A DNA stretch of 64,000 nt from Amnibacterium sp. CER49 (GCF_029846255.1 NZ_JARVWQ010000002.1:744001-808000), one strand, 5' to 3'. Shown: positions 37,530-46,621, numbered from the stretch's first letter. Translations and numbers: made by a program. The notes: a model not told the origin generated them from the letters alone.

Positions 37530-37535
37530 AGCCTA
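37530..37535 (-). promoter_or_regulatory. Candidate -10 element (TAGGCT) of thyX
   Basis: TAGGCT on the minus strand followed by 7 nt and the thyX ATG; identical hexamer to dapA, dapB and the GNAT gene. Confidence 0.52.
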
Positions 37536-37575
37536 TTGGGGTGCGCCGACGCCCGATCGGACAGGGAACGCCCCC

Positions 37576-37581
37576 TACCCT
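37576..37581 (+). promoter_or_regulatory. Candidate -10 element (TACCCT)
   Basis: TACCCT ends 8 nt before the GTG at 37590. Confidence 0.42.
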
Positions 37582-37589
37582 TGCCCTTC

Positions 37590-38009
37590 GTGACCGCCTG
37601 GATCGGCCTGCTGCTCGGGGTGGTCGCCGCCGTCGTCCTCGGCCTGCTGTGGCAGCGCGGGCAGGGCCTGCGCCGCGGCTCCGGCGAGCGCATCCGCCCT
37701 GCCGAGGTGGCGCTGCCGGGTGATGCGTACGGCCGCCGCGGCACCCTGCTGCTCTTCACGTCGCCGCAGGACGTGCAGCGCGACCGTGCCCGCGCGGTGC
37801 TCGCCCACGCCGCCGCCGAGCGGCCGGGCATCGCGGTGGCGGAGGTCGACCTCGGCGCTCGCGGCGACCTCGCGGGCCGCTACGCCGTCACCCTCACGCC
37901 GACCGTGTTCGTCCTCGACGGCGACGGCCGCCTCCGCGCGCGTCTGAAGGGGCTGCCGACGCCCACGACGCTCACCGAGGCGCTCGCCCGGACGGCGCCG
38001 CCCACCTGA
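37590..38009 (+). CDS. Membrane-anchored thioredoxin-fold protein lacking CxxC
   Basis: 139 aa. One N-terminal helix (WIGLLLGVVAAVVLGLLW) places a thioredoxin-like domain outside the membrane. The domain keeps strands (TLLLFTSPQ, IAVAEVDLG) and the cis-Pro strand TLTPTVFVLDGDGRL, but the usual WCxxC is replaced by TSPQDVQ, and no Cys is present. It therefore cannot do thiol-disulfide exchange and may be a structural or binding relative. GTG 37590. Confidence 0.78.
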   Translation: MTAWIGLLLGVVAAVVLGLLWQRGQGLRRGSGERIRPAEVALPGDAYGRRGTLLLFTSPQDVQRDRARAVLAHAAAERPGIAVAEVDLGARGDLAGRYAVTLTPTVFVLDGDGRLRARLKGLPTPTTLTEALARTAPPT

Positions 38010-38032
38010 GGCGCGCCGACTACGCTGCCGCC

Positions 38033-39055
38033 ATGGCGAGCAAGCGCGTCCCGGTGCCGCCCGCCAGGCCGGCTCCGACGCCGGCGGCCGCCGCGCCGCC
38101 CACCGCCCGGGTCCCGCGGCCGGTGCCGCGCCGGCCGCTCTCGAAGGACAGCAGCCTGCGCGTGCTCATCAGCGGCGCCTCCGGGATGATCGGCGTCGAG
38201 CTGCAGCGCCGGCTCGCCGATGCCGGGCACGCCGTCCAGAAGCTGGTCCGCCGGCCGCCGCGCGCCGAGAACGAGTTCAGCTGGGCGCCCGACGCGAAGA
38301 TCCTCGACTTCCGGCTGCTCGAGAACGTCGACGCGGTGATCAACCTCTCCGGGGCCTCGCTGAACCACGTGCCGTGGACGACGAGGTACAAGGCGCAGAT
38401 CCTCCGCTCGCGCGTGCGCTCGACCGAGGCGCTCGTCGAGGCGATGCAGATGACCTCGTCGCCGCCGCCGGTGTTCCTCTCCGCCTCCGCGGTCGGGTAC
38501 TACGGCGACCGGCCCGGCCTGGCGCTCACCGAGGAGTCGCCGCGGGGGCAGGGCTTCCTCGCCGACGTCGTCGAGGCATGGGAGGCCGCGGCGCGGCTCG
38601 CGCCGCAGCGGACCCGCACGGTGCTGCTCCGCACGGGCGTCGTCCTCGGCGAGGGCGACGGGGCGCTGAAGCCGCTGCGCCTCGCCACCTCGGTCGGGCT
38701 CGGCGCCGGGGTCGGCTCCGGACGCCAGCACTGGGCGTGGATCTCGCTGCACGACGAGGTCGGCGCGATCGTGCACCTGCTGACGAGCGGGCTCGAGGGC
38801 CCGGTGAACCTCGTCGGGCCGGTCCCCGCGACCGCGGACGACATCACGAGGCGGCTCGCGCGCGACCTGCACCGGCCGCACGCGCTGCGGCTGCCCGGCC
38901 GCGTCGTCGAGCTGGGCATGGGCGACCTCGGCCGCGAGCTGCTGCTGCCGAGTCAGAAGGTCGTGCCCGAGCGGCTCGAGGCCGACGGCTTCGTCTGGCG
39001 GCACCGCACGAGCGACGAGGCGATCGACGCGGTCACCGCGCCGGGCCGAGGCTGA
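38033..39055 (+). CDS. TIGR01777-family NAD(P)-dependent epimerase
   Basis: 340-aa extended SDR (YfcH/SulA group). VLISGASGMIGVELQRRLADAGH is the Rossmann motif (quoted in part: SGASGMIGVELQ), INLSGASLNHVPWT, SASAVGYYGDRP and LRTGVVLGEGDGAL are family signatures; a C-terminal DUF1731-like segment ends ADGFVWRH. The first 40 residues are Pro/Ala-rich. Role unknown. TACGCT lies 6 nt before the ATG. Last 23 nt overlap the convergent gene. Confidence 0.88.
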   Translation: MASKRVPVPPARPAPTPAAAAPPTARVPRPVPRRPLSKDSSLRVLISGASGMIGVELQRRLADAGHAVQKLVRRPPRAENEFSWAPDAKILDFRLLENVDAVINLSGASLNHVPWTTRYKAQILRSRVRSTEALVEAMQMTSSPPPVFLSASAVGYYGDRPGLALTEESPRGQGFLADVVEAWEAAARLAPQRTRTVLLRTGVVLGEGDGALKPLRLATSVGLGAGVGSGRQHWAWISLHDEVGAIVHLLTSGLEGPVNLVGPVPATADDITRRLARDLHRPHALRLPGRVVELGMGDLGRELLLPSQKVVPERLEADGFVWRHRTSDEAIDAVTAPGRG

Positions 39056-39473
39056 TCGCCCGGCGCACCGCCGCCCGGGCGCGGCGGCGGTCACCGCTCG
39101 CGTCGTAGGCGAGCCCGAGGCGCAGCCAGGCGCGCCAGTCGTCCGGCCGCGCCTCCGCCGCCTCCCGGTACGTGTCGAAGCGGCGGTCGGCGGCCCCCCG
39201 GTCGACGCGCCCGCTGGGGCGCCGGGGCAGGTCGGCGAACGGCAGCGGCTCCTCGGCCGCGAGCCGGCGCACGAGGCGGTTCGCCGCGGCGCCGAACCGG
39301 AACTCGCGGACGAGCGCCCAGGCGCCGAGCACCGCGAGCAGCGCCAGCGCGACGCCGATGCCGATCCCCACGGCGCTGCCGCTCGCGAGGAAGGAGACCG
39401 CCCGCTGCCCGACGAGCACGAGGTAGAGCGCGAGCAGCGCCCCCATGAGGAGCGCGCCGCCGAAGCCGCGCAC
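39033..39473 (-). CDS. Small membrane protein with TPR-like C-terminus
   Basis: 146 aa. Two N-terminal membrane helices (LLMGALLALYLVLV, GSAVGIGIGVALALLAVLGAW), a basic linker, then one TPR-like hairpin (DDWRAWLRLGLAYDASGDRRRARAAVRRA, quoted in part: RLGLAYDASGDRRRA). GTG 39473 comes 1 nt after the dapB stop, so it is coupled with dapB. The same pairing is familiar in actinobacteria; function unknown. Confidence 0.8.
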   Translation of the reverse strand: MRGFGGALLMGALLALYLVLVGQRAVSFLASGSAVGIGIGVALALLAVLGAWALVREFRFGAAANRLVRRLAAEEPLPFADLPRRPSGRVDRGAADRRFDTYREAAEARPDDWRAWLRLGLAYDASGDRRRARAAVRRAISLGPAR

Positions 39474-39474
39474 G

Positions 39475-40209
39475 TCAGTCCGCCGGCGGCAGCAGCAGCC
39501 GCTCGAGGCCGACGACGACCCCGGCGATGCGCGGCAGCGCCTGCAGCGCGATCCGGATGCCCGGCGCGTACGCCACTGGCGACGTCGTCTCGGTCCGGAT
39601 CGTGAGCAGCTCCCCCTGGCCGCCGAGCAGCACCTCCTGCCGAGCGAGCACGCCCGCGAGGCGCAGCGAGTGCACGGGGATGCTCCCCACCTGCTGCCCG
39701 CGTGCCCGCTGGTCGGTGTGCGGCGCCGACACGGGACCGAGCTCGGCGCGCGCCGCGTTCATCCGCTCGGCCGTCGCCACCGCGGTGCCGGACGGCGAGT
39801 CGGCCTTCGCCTCGTGGTGCGCCTCCACGATCTCGATCGAGTCGAACCAGCGCGCCGCCTGCTCGGCGAACACGCCGCCGAGCACCGCCCCGACCGAGAA
39901 GTTCGGGACGATCAGGATGCCTGGCGCGTCGGGCGGCAGCGTCGCGCGGAGGGCGGAGACCCGGTCGCGCGACCAGCCGCTCGTGCCCACGAGCAGCGGG
40001 CGCCGGGCCTCCACCGCCGCCTGCGCGACGCGCGGCGACACCTGCGGCAGCGTCAGGTCGACGACGAGGTCGGCCTCGGCGACGCGCGCGAGGTCGTCGC
40101 CGGCGTGCAGGCCGAGACCGATCTCGTACCCGTCCATCCCCTCGACGACGTCCGCGACGAGCCGGCCCATCCGGCCCGTCGCACCGACCAGGGCGATGGC
40201 GAGCGTCAC
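39475..40209 (-). CDS. dapB: 4-hydroxy-tetrahydrodipicolinate reductase
   Basis: 244 aa, second DAP-pathway step. NAD(P)H-binding VGATGRMGRL at the N-terminus; catalytic motif EAHHEAKADSPSGTA (HHxxK with DSPSGTA). GTG? the first codon is read here as the start at 40209 with TAGGCT 8 nt upstream. Shares a 38-nt divergent promoter region with the GNAT gene, each with its own TAGGCT. Confidence 0.94.
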   Translation of the reverse strand: MTLAIALVGATGRMGRLVADVVEGMDGYEIGLGLHAGDDLARVAEADLVVDLTLPQVSPRVAQAAVEARRPLLVGTSGWSRDRVSALRATLPPDAPGILIVPNFSVGAVLGGVFAEQAARWFDSIEIVEAHHEAKADSPSGTAVATAERMNAARAELGPVSAPHTDQRARGQQVGSIPVHSLRLAGVLARQEVLLGGQGELLTIRTETTSPVAYAPGIRIALQALPRIAGVVVGLERLLLPPAD

Positions 40210-40217
40210 GGGCGGCG

Positions 40218-40223
40218 AGCCTA
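40218..40223 (-). promoter_or_regulatory. Candidate -10 element (TAGGCT) of dapB
   Basis: TAGGCT on the minus strand 8 nt before the dapB start; another TAGGCT on the plus strand at 40235 serves the divergent gene. Confidence 0.45.
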
Positions 40224-40234
40224 CCGAGGCTGCC

Positions 40235-40240
40235 TAGGCT
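40235..40240 (+). promoter_or_regulatory. Candidate -10 element (TAGGCT) of the GNAT gene
   Basis: TAGGCT, then 7 nt, then GTG at 40248. No SD. Confidence 0.5.
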
Positions 40241-40247
40241 CTGCTCC

Positions 40248-40724
40248 GTGCAGCTGCGCGAGGTCTCCCCCACCGACCCGCGACCCGCGGCCCTGCTCGA
40301 CGCCTACTTCGCCGAGCGGGCGGCCGGCTTCCCGGGGCCCGGCCCCTACCGGCCGGCACGACCCGACCCGGCCGTCTTCGCACCGCCCCGCGGGGTCTTC
40401 CTCGTGCTCGAGGACGACGGCGCCCCCGTCGGCTGCGGCGGGATGCGCCCGCTCGCCGACGACGACGCGGGGCCGCGGAGCGAGGTGAAGCACCTCTACG
40501 TCGTCCCCGGGGCGCGCGGTCGCGGCCTCGGCAGGCGGCTGCTCGCCGAGCTCGAGGCCCGCGCCCGCGCGGCGGGCGTCGCGACCCTCGTGCTCGACAC
40601 GAACCGGTCGCTCGAGGCCGCCGGCGGCCTCTACCGCAGCGCCGGCTTCGTCCCGGTGCCGCCGTACAACGACAACCCCAACGCGACCGACTGGTACGGC
40701 AAGCGCCTCGTCGCCGGGTCCTGA
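40248..40724 (+). CDS. GNAT family N-acetyltransferase
   Basis: 158 aa. Acetyl-CoA-binding motif A is clear in EVKHLYVVPGARGRGLGRRLLAELEARAR (in part VPGARGRGLGRRLL), followed by LVLDTNRSLEAAGGLYRSAGF. The C-terminus PPYNDNPNATDWYGK resembles amino-acid or polyamine acetyltransferases but the substrate is not known. GTG 40248 set by promoter spacing and the family start. Confidence 0.9.
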   Translation: MQLREVSPTDPRPAALLDAYFAERAAGFPGPGPYRPARPDPAVFAPPRGVFLVLEDDGAPVGCGGMRPLADDDAGPRSEVKHLYVVPGARGRGLGRRLLAELEARARAAGVATLVLDTNRSLEAAGGLYRSAGFVPVPPYNDNPNATDWYGKRLVAGS

Positions 40725-40733
40725 GCGCGTCCG

Positions 40734-41336
40734 CTAGACGAGCGGCACGTCGGGCAGGCCCGTCCGCAGCTCGAACGGCAGGTGCGCGAGGTCGTTGTGC
40801 GTCACGAGCACCGGCGGCCGCCCGGACCGCACCCGGAGGACCGTGAGCCCGCAGTGCGCCTGGTTCACCCCGAGCCAGCGCCAGTCCGGCGCGTCGAAGA
40901 CCTGGCGCACGAACCAGGCGATCACGAAGTTGTGGGTGATGAGCAGGTCGTGCCGCTCATGCGCCCCGGGCTGGAAGAACTCGCCGACCGCGTCGGCCAT
41001 CTGCGCGCGCCCGGCCTCGATCTCCTCCGGCGTGATCGCGGCGAACCACGAGTCGAAGGCGCGCGGCGACTCGGGGCTCGGGCCCGACGGCACGCAGTCG
41101 AAGAGCAGCGCGGACGCCTTCGGCTCGACCGCCGGGAGCATCGCCCCGAGGATCGACGCGGTCTCGGTCGCGCTGCGGGTCGGCGCGTACCAGGCGCCCG
41201 TCAGCGGCAGGCCGCCGAGCCGCGCCGCGAGGAGCTCTGCCTGCCGCCGGCCCCGCGGGGACAGCGGACCGTCGGTCACGCCGTGCTCGGCGTCCCGGTG
41301 CTCACCGTGGCGCACGAGGTACAGGTATTGCGACAT
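40734..41336 (-). CDS. Histidine phosphatase family protein
   Basis: 200 aa of the phosphoglycerate-mutase-like fold. Catalytic RHG in YLVRHGEHRD at the N-terminus, LSPRGRRQAELLAARL, and the second His in LLITHNFVIAW (an H-N-x version of the usual GH). Substrate unknown. Start ATG 41336. Confidence 0.88.
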   Translation of the reverse strand: MSQYLYLVRHGEHRDAEHGVTDGPLSPRGRRQAELLAARLGGLPLTGAWYAPTRSATETASILGAMLPAVEPKASALLFDCVPSGPSPESPRAFDSWFAAITPEEIEAGRAQMADAVGEFFQPGAHERHDLLITHNFVIAWFVRQVFDAPDWRWLGVNQAHCGLTVLRVRSGRPPVLVTHNDLAHLPFELRTGLPDVPLV

Positions 41337-41419
41337 CGCGGCATCGATCGTAGGCGGCGGTCCTGAGCAGGAGCGCGCGACGCCCCCGGACTGGGGCGTC
41401 CCCCTGAAGGGGTAGGACA

Positions 41420-41431
41420 GACCGTTCGGTC
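41420..41431. promoter_or_regulatory. TetR-type operator
   Basis: GACCGTTCGGTC (AGACCG-TT-CGGTCC with flanks) is an inverted repeat 48 nt upstream of the TetR gene. Sites of the form GACCG-NN-CGGTC are typical for TetR repressors. GATAGCGT downstream could hold the -10. Confidence 0.7.
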
Positions 41432-41478
41432 CACTCCGCTGATAGCGTGCTGGGGCTGCACCGCGGAAGGGGACACAC

Positions 41479-42066
41479 GTGAGCACGCCTCCTCAGACCG
41501 CCCGCCGGCCCTCCACCGCGCGCGTGCGCCTGCTCGAGGTCGCCGACGAGCTCTTCTACACCGACGGCATCAACGCGGTCGGCATCGACCGGATCATCGC
41601 GGAGGCCGGCGTCACGAAGGCGACGTTCTACAAGCAGTACGGCTCGAAGGACGCGCTGATCCTCGAGTACGTCGGCGGTCGCGACCGGCAGATCCGCACG
41701 GCGCTCGAAGACCTCGCCGACGACTCCCCCGATGCCGGCAGCGTGCTCGCCGCCCTCGTCGACGCCGTCGTGGCCGACACCGCGCGCCCCAACTTCCGCG
41801 GCGACCCGTTCCTGCACGCGGCGGCCGAGTTCCCGCAGCCGTCGCATCCCGTGCGGCTCGTCGTCGCCGAGCACCGCGACTGGTTCACCGGCTTCCTCGA
41901 GGAGCAGCTGCGCGGGGCGGGCCACCCGCAGCCGGGCGCCGCCGCCGACGAGTTCTACCTGCTGCGCGACGGCGCGATGTCGGGCGCGTACGCGGGCGAC
42001 GTCATCGCCGCGACGAGCGCGTTCGTGCGCGGCGCCGGCCGGATCATCGCCGAGGCGTCCCGCTAG
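41479..42066 (+). CDS. TetR/AcrR family transcriptional regulator
   Basis: 195 aa. HTH is ELFYTDGINAVGIDRIIAEAGVTKATFYKQYGSKDAL (quoted in part: DRIIAEAGVTKATFYKQYGS). GTG at 41479 is preceded by GGAAGGGG. The C-terminal domain with LHAAAEFPQPSHPVR is shared with a subgroup of regulators of reductase genes. Divergent from the phosphatase gene and convergent with the degenerate AKR; its targets may include either. Confidence 0.9.
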   Translation: MSTPPQTARRPSTARVRLLEVADELFYTDGINAVGIDRIIAEAGVTKATFYKQYGSKDALILEYVGGRDRQIRTALEDLADDSPDAGSVLAALVDAVVADTARPNFRGDPFLHAAAEFPQPSHPVRLVVAEHRDWFTGFLEEQLRGAGHPQPGAAADEFYLLRDGAMSGAYAGDVIAATSAFVRGAGRIIAEASR

Positions 42067-43055
42067 TCGTCCGAGGCGCGGTCGAGCGCGGTCGCCTCCG
42101 ACCTCGTGAGGTGGACCCCGGCGGCGGCGACCGCCGCCGCGAGCCCGGCCGGGTCGCGCACCGGGACCACCGGCGCCACGACCTGCGGCTTCGTGAGCAG
42201 CCAGGCCAGCGCCACGGTCGCCGGCGCGACGGCCCGCTCCGTAGCGACGACGTCGACCGCCGCCAGCGTGCGCACGACGCGCCGCGGCAGGCCGCGACGG
42301 CTGCCCGCGAGCGCGGCCGGCACCGGCAGCCGCGGGAAGACGCCGAGCCGCTGCCCGACCGCGATCGGTGCCACGCCCCGCTCGTAGCCGGACCGCTCGA
42401 CGAGGCTGTACACGGGCCGCACGGCCTCGAACCGCGGCAGACCGCGCTGGGCGGCCGTGATGCGGGCCTCGAGCAGCCGGTCGCCGCCGTGGCCGCCGCC
42501 CGCGAGCACCCGGACCTTGCCCGCCGCGACGAGCGCGCCGGCGGCGACGAGGGTCTCCTCGATCGGCACGCCGCGCTCGTGCTGGGCGAAGCCGAGCACG
42601 TCGATGCGATCGACGCCGAGCAGGCGCAGCAGGCGGTCGACGGCGGCGGGCAGCCGCGCGGCGGGCAGCGACGCGGCGCCGATCTCGGCGGAGAGCAGCA
42701 GACGCTCGCGCCGGCCGCCCGCATCGAGCAGGCCGCCGAGACGGCGCAGGGTCTCGTCGTCGCCGTCGGCGACGTCGAGCGCGTTGCCGCCCGCCGCCAG
42801 GTAGCCGTCGATCACGGACGCGGCGGCGACGGGATCCGGGAACGCTGCGGACGACAGCAGCACGGGGTGGAAGGCGAGCCCGGTGTCGCCGAGCGGCCGC
42901 AGCCGGAACGGCGGCGACGGCGGATCGAGCAGCGGCCGGGTCTCTCGGGCCGCGAGGTCGCGCTGCGCGCGCGTGACGACGCCGAGCGCCTCGGCGACCG
43001 CGGCCTCGCCGCCGGTGCGACGGGCACCGCTCCGGGCCTCCGGGTCGACCGTCAT
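42063..43055 (-). CDS. Aldo/keto reductase-fold protein lacking catalytic residues
   Basis: 330 aa. The barrel from about residue 51 (FRLRPLGDTGLAFHPVLLSSA, in part) aligns with AKRs, but of the tetrad only Asp94 remains: Tyr is Asp99 (LDVADGD), Lys is Glu124 (LSAEIG), His is Ala157 (LGFAQHE). An N-terminal stretch of about 50 residues is extra. It may be an inactive or regulatory relative. Upstream is a paralogue that is also partly degenerate. Confidence 0.8.
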   Translation of the reverse strand: MTVDPEARSGARRTGGEAAVAEALGVVTRAQRDLAARETRPLLDPPSPPFRLRPLGDTGLAFHPVLLSSAAFPDPVAAASVIDGYLAAGGNALDVADGDDETLRRLGGLLDAGGRRERLLLSAEIGAASLPAARLPAAVDRLLRLLGVDRIDVLGFAQHERGVPIEETLVAAGALVAAGKVRVLAGGGHGGDRLLEARITAAQRGLPRFEAVRPVYSLVERSGYERGVAPIAVGQRLGVFPRLPVPAALAGSRRGLPRRVVRTLAAVDVVATERAVAPATVALAWLLTKPQVVAPVVPVRDPAGLAAAVAAAGVHLTRSEATALDRASDD

Positions 43056-43129
43056 CGAAGGGCCTCCTGTCGGGAGATCCTACGGGCGGCCTCCGTCGAC
43101 GCGGCGGCGGCGTCCCGAGAACCTCGGGG

Positions 43130-43173
43130 CCGGGGGCTGCCGCAGCGGATCCGATGCCGGCGGCAGCCCCCGG
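43130..43173. other. Hairpin in the 276-nt gap between the two AKR-like genes
   Basis: CCGGGGGCTGCCGC (43130-43143) pairs with GCGGCAGCCCCCGG (43160-43173), a perfect 14-bp stem with a 16-nt loop. It is about 160 nt past the upstream gene's stop. Between them a 13-nt direct repeat CGCCCCCCAGCGG occurs at 43197 and 43232. Probably a terminator. Confidence 0.6.
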
Positions 43174-43331
43174 GTCTCCCCGAAGAGATGTGTCGACGCC
43201 CCCCAGCGGCGACAGGTGAGCCGGCGATGTCCGCCCCCCAGCGGTGGGGCTTCTCAGCACCCGTACCGATCCGGCTCGCGGTCAGCCTACGGCCGGTGCC
43301 CCAGGAAGCGTCAGGACCAGTTCGGGGGGCG

Positions 43332-44276
43332 TCAGCGGTCGGAGACCGCGTCGAGCCGAGCGACCTGCTCGGGCGTCAGCACGAGCGAGGCCGCCGGCAT
43401 CAGGTCGGCGAGCCCGCGGGCGTTCGGCACCCGCACGAGCGGCGCGGTGACCATCGGCTTCGCGAGCAGCCAGGCGAGTGCGACACGGCCGACGTGGTGC
43501 CCCACCTCGAAGGCGATCTGGTCGAGGACCGAGAGCACGGCCTGCCCGCGGCGGTTCACGTACCGGAGCGCGCCGGTGAACAGCGGGGAGGCGGGCCGGT
43601 CGTGCTTCGAGCGGAAGTCGCCGCGCAGGTAGCCGGAGGCGAGCGGCATGCGGGCGAGCACGCCGAGGTCCTGCGCGAAGGCGATCGGGGCGATGTCGGT
43701 CTCGTAGGGCTCGCGCTCGAGCAGGTTGTACTCCTGCAGCAGGGTGCTGATGCCCGGGATCTCGAGCCGGCGCGCGACGGCGACGGCCTCGCGAAGCCCA
43801 GCGGGGCTGAACGTGGAGGCCGAGAGGTGCGCGACCTTGCCCGCGCGGACGAGCTCGGTGGCGGCGGTGAGGCTCGCCTCGATCGGCGTCGACGGGTCCT
43901 CGCCGTCGAAGCTGAGCAGGTCGATGTAGTCGGTGCCGAGCCGCTCGAGCGAGGCGTCGACCGCGCGCCTGATCGAGTCGGGCGCCAGCCCGGGGTTGTC
44001 CGGGTGCTTGCCGATCTTCGTCGCGATGACGAGGCGCTCGCGGTAGTGGTGCCGGGCGAGCCAGCCGCCGATCATGACCTCGCTGCGGCCGCCCGCGTAG
44101 TGGTCGGCCGTGCTGATGAGGTCACCGCCTGCGGCGTAGAAGAGGTCGAGCATGCTCGCGGTGGCCTTGGCGTCGGCCGCCCAGCCGAAGACGCTGCCGT
44201 CCAGAGCGATCGGGAAGACCGCCATGCCCGTGTCGCCGACGCGGCGCGACACCGGACCTGCAGCGAGACTCGTCAC
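43332..44276 (-). CDS. Aldo/keto reductase family protein, partly degenerate active site
   Basis: 314 aa. AKR barrel with Tyr60 (STADHYAGG) and Lys87 (VIATKIG) kept, but the catalytic Asp is Ser55 and the His is Asp124 (LLSFDGED). Cofactor-side segments near the C-terminus (ALAWLLAKPMVTAPLV) look normal. It may retain NADP(H) binding with altered chemistry. GTG 44276 with GGGAG before it was chosen over the longer frame. Confidence 0.83.
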   Translation of the reverse strand: MTSLAAGPVSRRVGDTGMAVFPIALDGSVFGWAADAKATASMLDLFYAAGGDLISTADHYAGGRSEVMIGGWLARHHYRERLVIATKIGKHPDNPGLAPDSIRRAVDASLERLGTDYIDLLSFDGEDPSTPIEASLTAATELVRAGKVAHLSASTFSPAGLREAVAVARRLEIPGISTLLQEYNLLEREPYETDIAPIAFAQDLGVLARMPLASGYLRGDFRSKHDRPASPLFTGALRYVNRRGQAVLSVLDQIAFEVGHHVGRVALAWLLAKPMVTAPLVRVPNARGLADLMPAASLVLTPEQVARLDAVSDR

Positions 44277-44349
44277 CGCTCTCCCATCACAGGAATCTGA
44301 ACCCGGGCAGTATCCCACTCCCAGGAATGCTGCGAATCGATCTTGACAA

Positions 44350-44385
44350 AGGGAGGACCGCGCGGTCCTGTTCGCGGTCCTCCCT
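44350..44385 (-). terminator. Rho-independent terminator of pnp
   Basis: AGGGAGGACCGCG (44350-44362) and CGCGGTCCTCCCT (44373-44385) form a perfect 13-bp stem with a 10-nt loop, 16 nt past the pnp stop. On the minus strand the stem is followed by TTTGTC. The best intrinsic terminator in the window. Confidence 0.85.
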
Positions 44386-44401
44386 CTGGAAACGGGGTCG
44401 G

Positions 44402-46615
44402 TCAGACCGCCGCGGGCTCCTCCATCACCGGCGTGAGCGACAGCTTGCCGCGGTCGTCGACCTTGGTGATCTCGACCTGGACCTTCTGCCCGACGGCGAG
44501 CACGTCCTCGACGTTCTCGACCCGCTTGCCGCCCGCGAGCTTGCGCACCTCAGAGATGTGCAGCAGGCCGTCCTTGCCGGGCAGCAGCGACACGAAGGCG
44601 CCGAACGCGGCGAGCTTCACCACGGTGCCGAGGAACCGCTCGCCCACCTCGGGGTTGTGCGGGTTCGCGATCGCGTTGACCGCGCTGCGCGCGGCCTCGG
44701 CGGACGGGCCGTCGACGGCGCCGATGTAGACGGTGCCGTCCTCCTCGATCGAGATGTCGGCGCCCGTGTCGTCCTGGATCTGGTTGATCGTCTTGCCCTT
44801 GGGGCCGATCAGCTCGCCGATCTTGTCGACCGGGATCTGCACCGAGATCACGCGCGGCGCGGTCGGAGCCATCTCGTCCGGGCCGTCGATCGCCTGGTTC
44901 AGCACGGAGAGGATCGTGAGGCGGGCCTCACGCGCCTGCTGCAGCGCGCCGTCGAGCACCGACGACGGGATGCCGTCGAGCTTCGTGTCGAGCTGGATCG
45001 CCGTCACGAACTCGGCGGTGCCCGCGACCTTGAAGTCCATGTCGCCGAGCGCGTCCTCCGCGCCCAGGATGTCGGTCAGGGTCGCGTAGCGGGTCTCGCC
45101 GTCGACGGTGTCGGAGACGAGGCCCATCGCGATGCCCGCGACCGGCGCCTTGAGCGGCACGCCCGCGTTCAGCAGGGCGAGCGTCGACGCGCAGACCGAC
45201 CCCATCGAGGTCGAGCCGTTGCTGCCGAGCGCCTCCGACACCTGACGGATGGCGTACGGGAACTCCTCGCGCGCCGGCAGCACCGGCACGAGCGCGCGCT
45301 CGGCGAGGAAGCCGTGCCCGATCTCGCGGCGCTTCGGGCTGCCGACCCGACCGGTCTCACCGGTCGAGTAGGGCGGGAAGTTGTAGTGGTGCAGGTACCG
45401 CTTCTTCGTCACCGGGGACAGCGAGTCGATCTGCTGCTCCATCTTCAGCATGTTGAGCGTGGTGACACCGAGGATCTGCGTCTCGCCGCGCTGGAAGATG
45501 GCGGAGCCGTGCACCCGCGGGATGACACCGACCTCGGCGTCGAGCGGGCGGATGTCCTTCAGGCCCCGGCCGTCCATGCGGACGCCCTCGGCGAGGATCC
45601 GGCCGCGCACGACCTTCTTCGTCACCGACTTGTAGGCGCCGGACACCTCGTTCAGCGCCTGCGCGGGCAGCTCGCCCGCCTCGACCTTCGCGGCCACGGT
45701 CTCCTTGACGCGCGACTTGAGGGCGTCGTCGGCGTCCTGCCGCTCGACCTTGCCGGCGATCTGGTAAACGGCCTGCAGGTCCTCGAGCGCGAGGTCCTCG
45801 ACGACCCTGTAGGTCTCGTCGGAGTAGGGCAGGAAGACCGGGTACTCGCGGGTCTCCTTGGCGGCCTGCGCCGCGAGCTGCGCCTGGGCCTCGACGAGGA
45901 CCTTGATGAACGGCTTCGAGGCCTCGAGCCCCTGGGCCACGACCTCCTCGTTCGGCTTCTGGGCACCGGCGCGGATCTTCTCGAACGCGGTCTCGGTGGC
46001 CTCGGCCTCGACCATCATGATCGCCACGTCGCCGCTCTCGGTGACGCGGCCGGCCACGGTCAGGTCGAAGACCGCGTCCTCGAGCTGGGCGTAGGTCGGG
46101 AAGGCGACCCACTGGCCGTCGATCAGCGCGAGGCGCACGCCGGCGATGGGGCCGGAGAACGGCACGCCGGACAGCTGGCTCGACGCGCTCGCGGCGTTGA
46201 TCGCGAGGGCGTCGTAGAACTCGCCCGGGGCGATCGACAGGACCGTGATGACGATCTGGACCTCGTTGCGGAGGCCGTTCACGAACGACGGGCGCAGCGG
46301 CCGGTCGATGAGCCGGCAGACGAGGATCGCCTCGGTGGAGGGGCGGCCCTCCCGGCGGAAGAACGAGCCGGGGATCTTGCCCGCGGCGTACGAGCGCTCC
46401 TCGACGTCGACGGTCAGCGGGAAGAAGTCGAACTGCTCCTTCGGCTGCTTGCTGATGCTCGTGGCGGACAGCAGCATCGTGTCCTCGTCGAGGTACGCGG
46501 CGACGCTGCCCTGCGCCTGCTGGGCGAGGCGGCCGGCCTCGAAGCGGATGGTGCGGGTGCCGTAGCGCCCGTTGTCGATGACCGCCTCGGCGGACTTGAT
46601 CTCGGGACCTTCCAA
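44402..46615 (-). CDS. pnp: Polyribonucleotide nucleotidyltransferase (PNPase), TTG start
   Basis: 737 aa. Two RNase PH domains ([15 protein letters not shown]..., and [15 protein letters not shown] in the second), helical insert, KH domain ([21 protein letters not shown]) near 590-650 and S1 domain ending [11 protein letters not shown]. Phosphorolytic 3'-5' RNA decay. The start is TTG at 46615, 7 nt after AAGGAG; no ATG/GTG alternative fits. An SD-containing hairpin precedes it. The rpsO partner lies 12 kb away. Confidence 0.95.
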   Translation of the reverse strand: MEGPEIKSAEAVIDNGRYGTRTIRFEAGRLAQQAQGSVAAYLDEDTMLLSATSISKQPKEQFDFFPLTVDVEERSYAAGKIPGSFFRREGRPSTEAILVCRLIDRPLRPSFVNGLRNEVQIVITVLSIAPGEFYDALAINAASASSQLSGVPFSGPIAGVRLALIDGQWVAFPTYAQLEDAVFDLTVAGRVTESGDVAIMMVEAEATETAFEKIRAGAQKPNEEVVAQGLEASKPFIKVLVEAQAQLAAQAAKETREYPVFLPYSDETYRVVEDLALEDLQAVYQIAGKVERQDADDALKSRVKETVAAKVEAGELPAQALNEVSGAYKSVTKKVVRGRILAEGVRMDGRGLKDIRPLDAEVGVIPRVHGSAIFQRGETQILGVTTLNMLKMEQQIDSLSPVTKKRYLHHYNFPPYSTGETGRVGSPKRREIGHGFLAERALVPVLPAREEFPYAIRQVSEALGSNGSTSMGSVCASTLALLNAGVPLKAPVAGIAMGLVSDTVDGETRYATLTDILGAEDALGDMDFKVAGTAEFVTAIQLDTKLDGIPSSVLDGALQQAREARLTILSVLNQAIDGPDEMAPTAPRVISVQIPVDKIGELIGPKGKTINQIQDDTGADISIEEDGTVYIGAVDGPSAEAARSAVNAIANPHNPEVGERFLGTVVKLAAFGAFVSLLPGKDGLLHISEVRKLAGGKRVENVEDVLAVGQKVQVEITKVDDRGKLSLTPVMEEPAAV

Positions 46616-46621
46616 GAGGTC

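Noticed and set aside
43197-43244. CRISPR-like repeat (CGCCCCCCAGCGG twice)
   Set aside because: Only two 13-nt copies, no cas genes, spacing of one unit; better seen as a local direct repeat.
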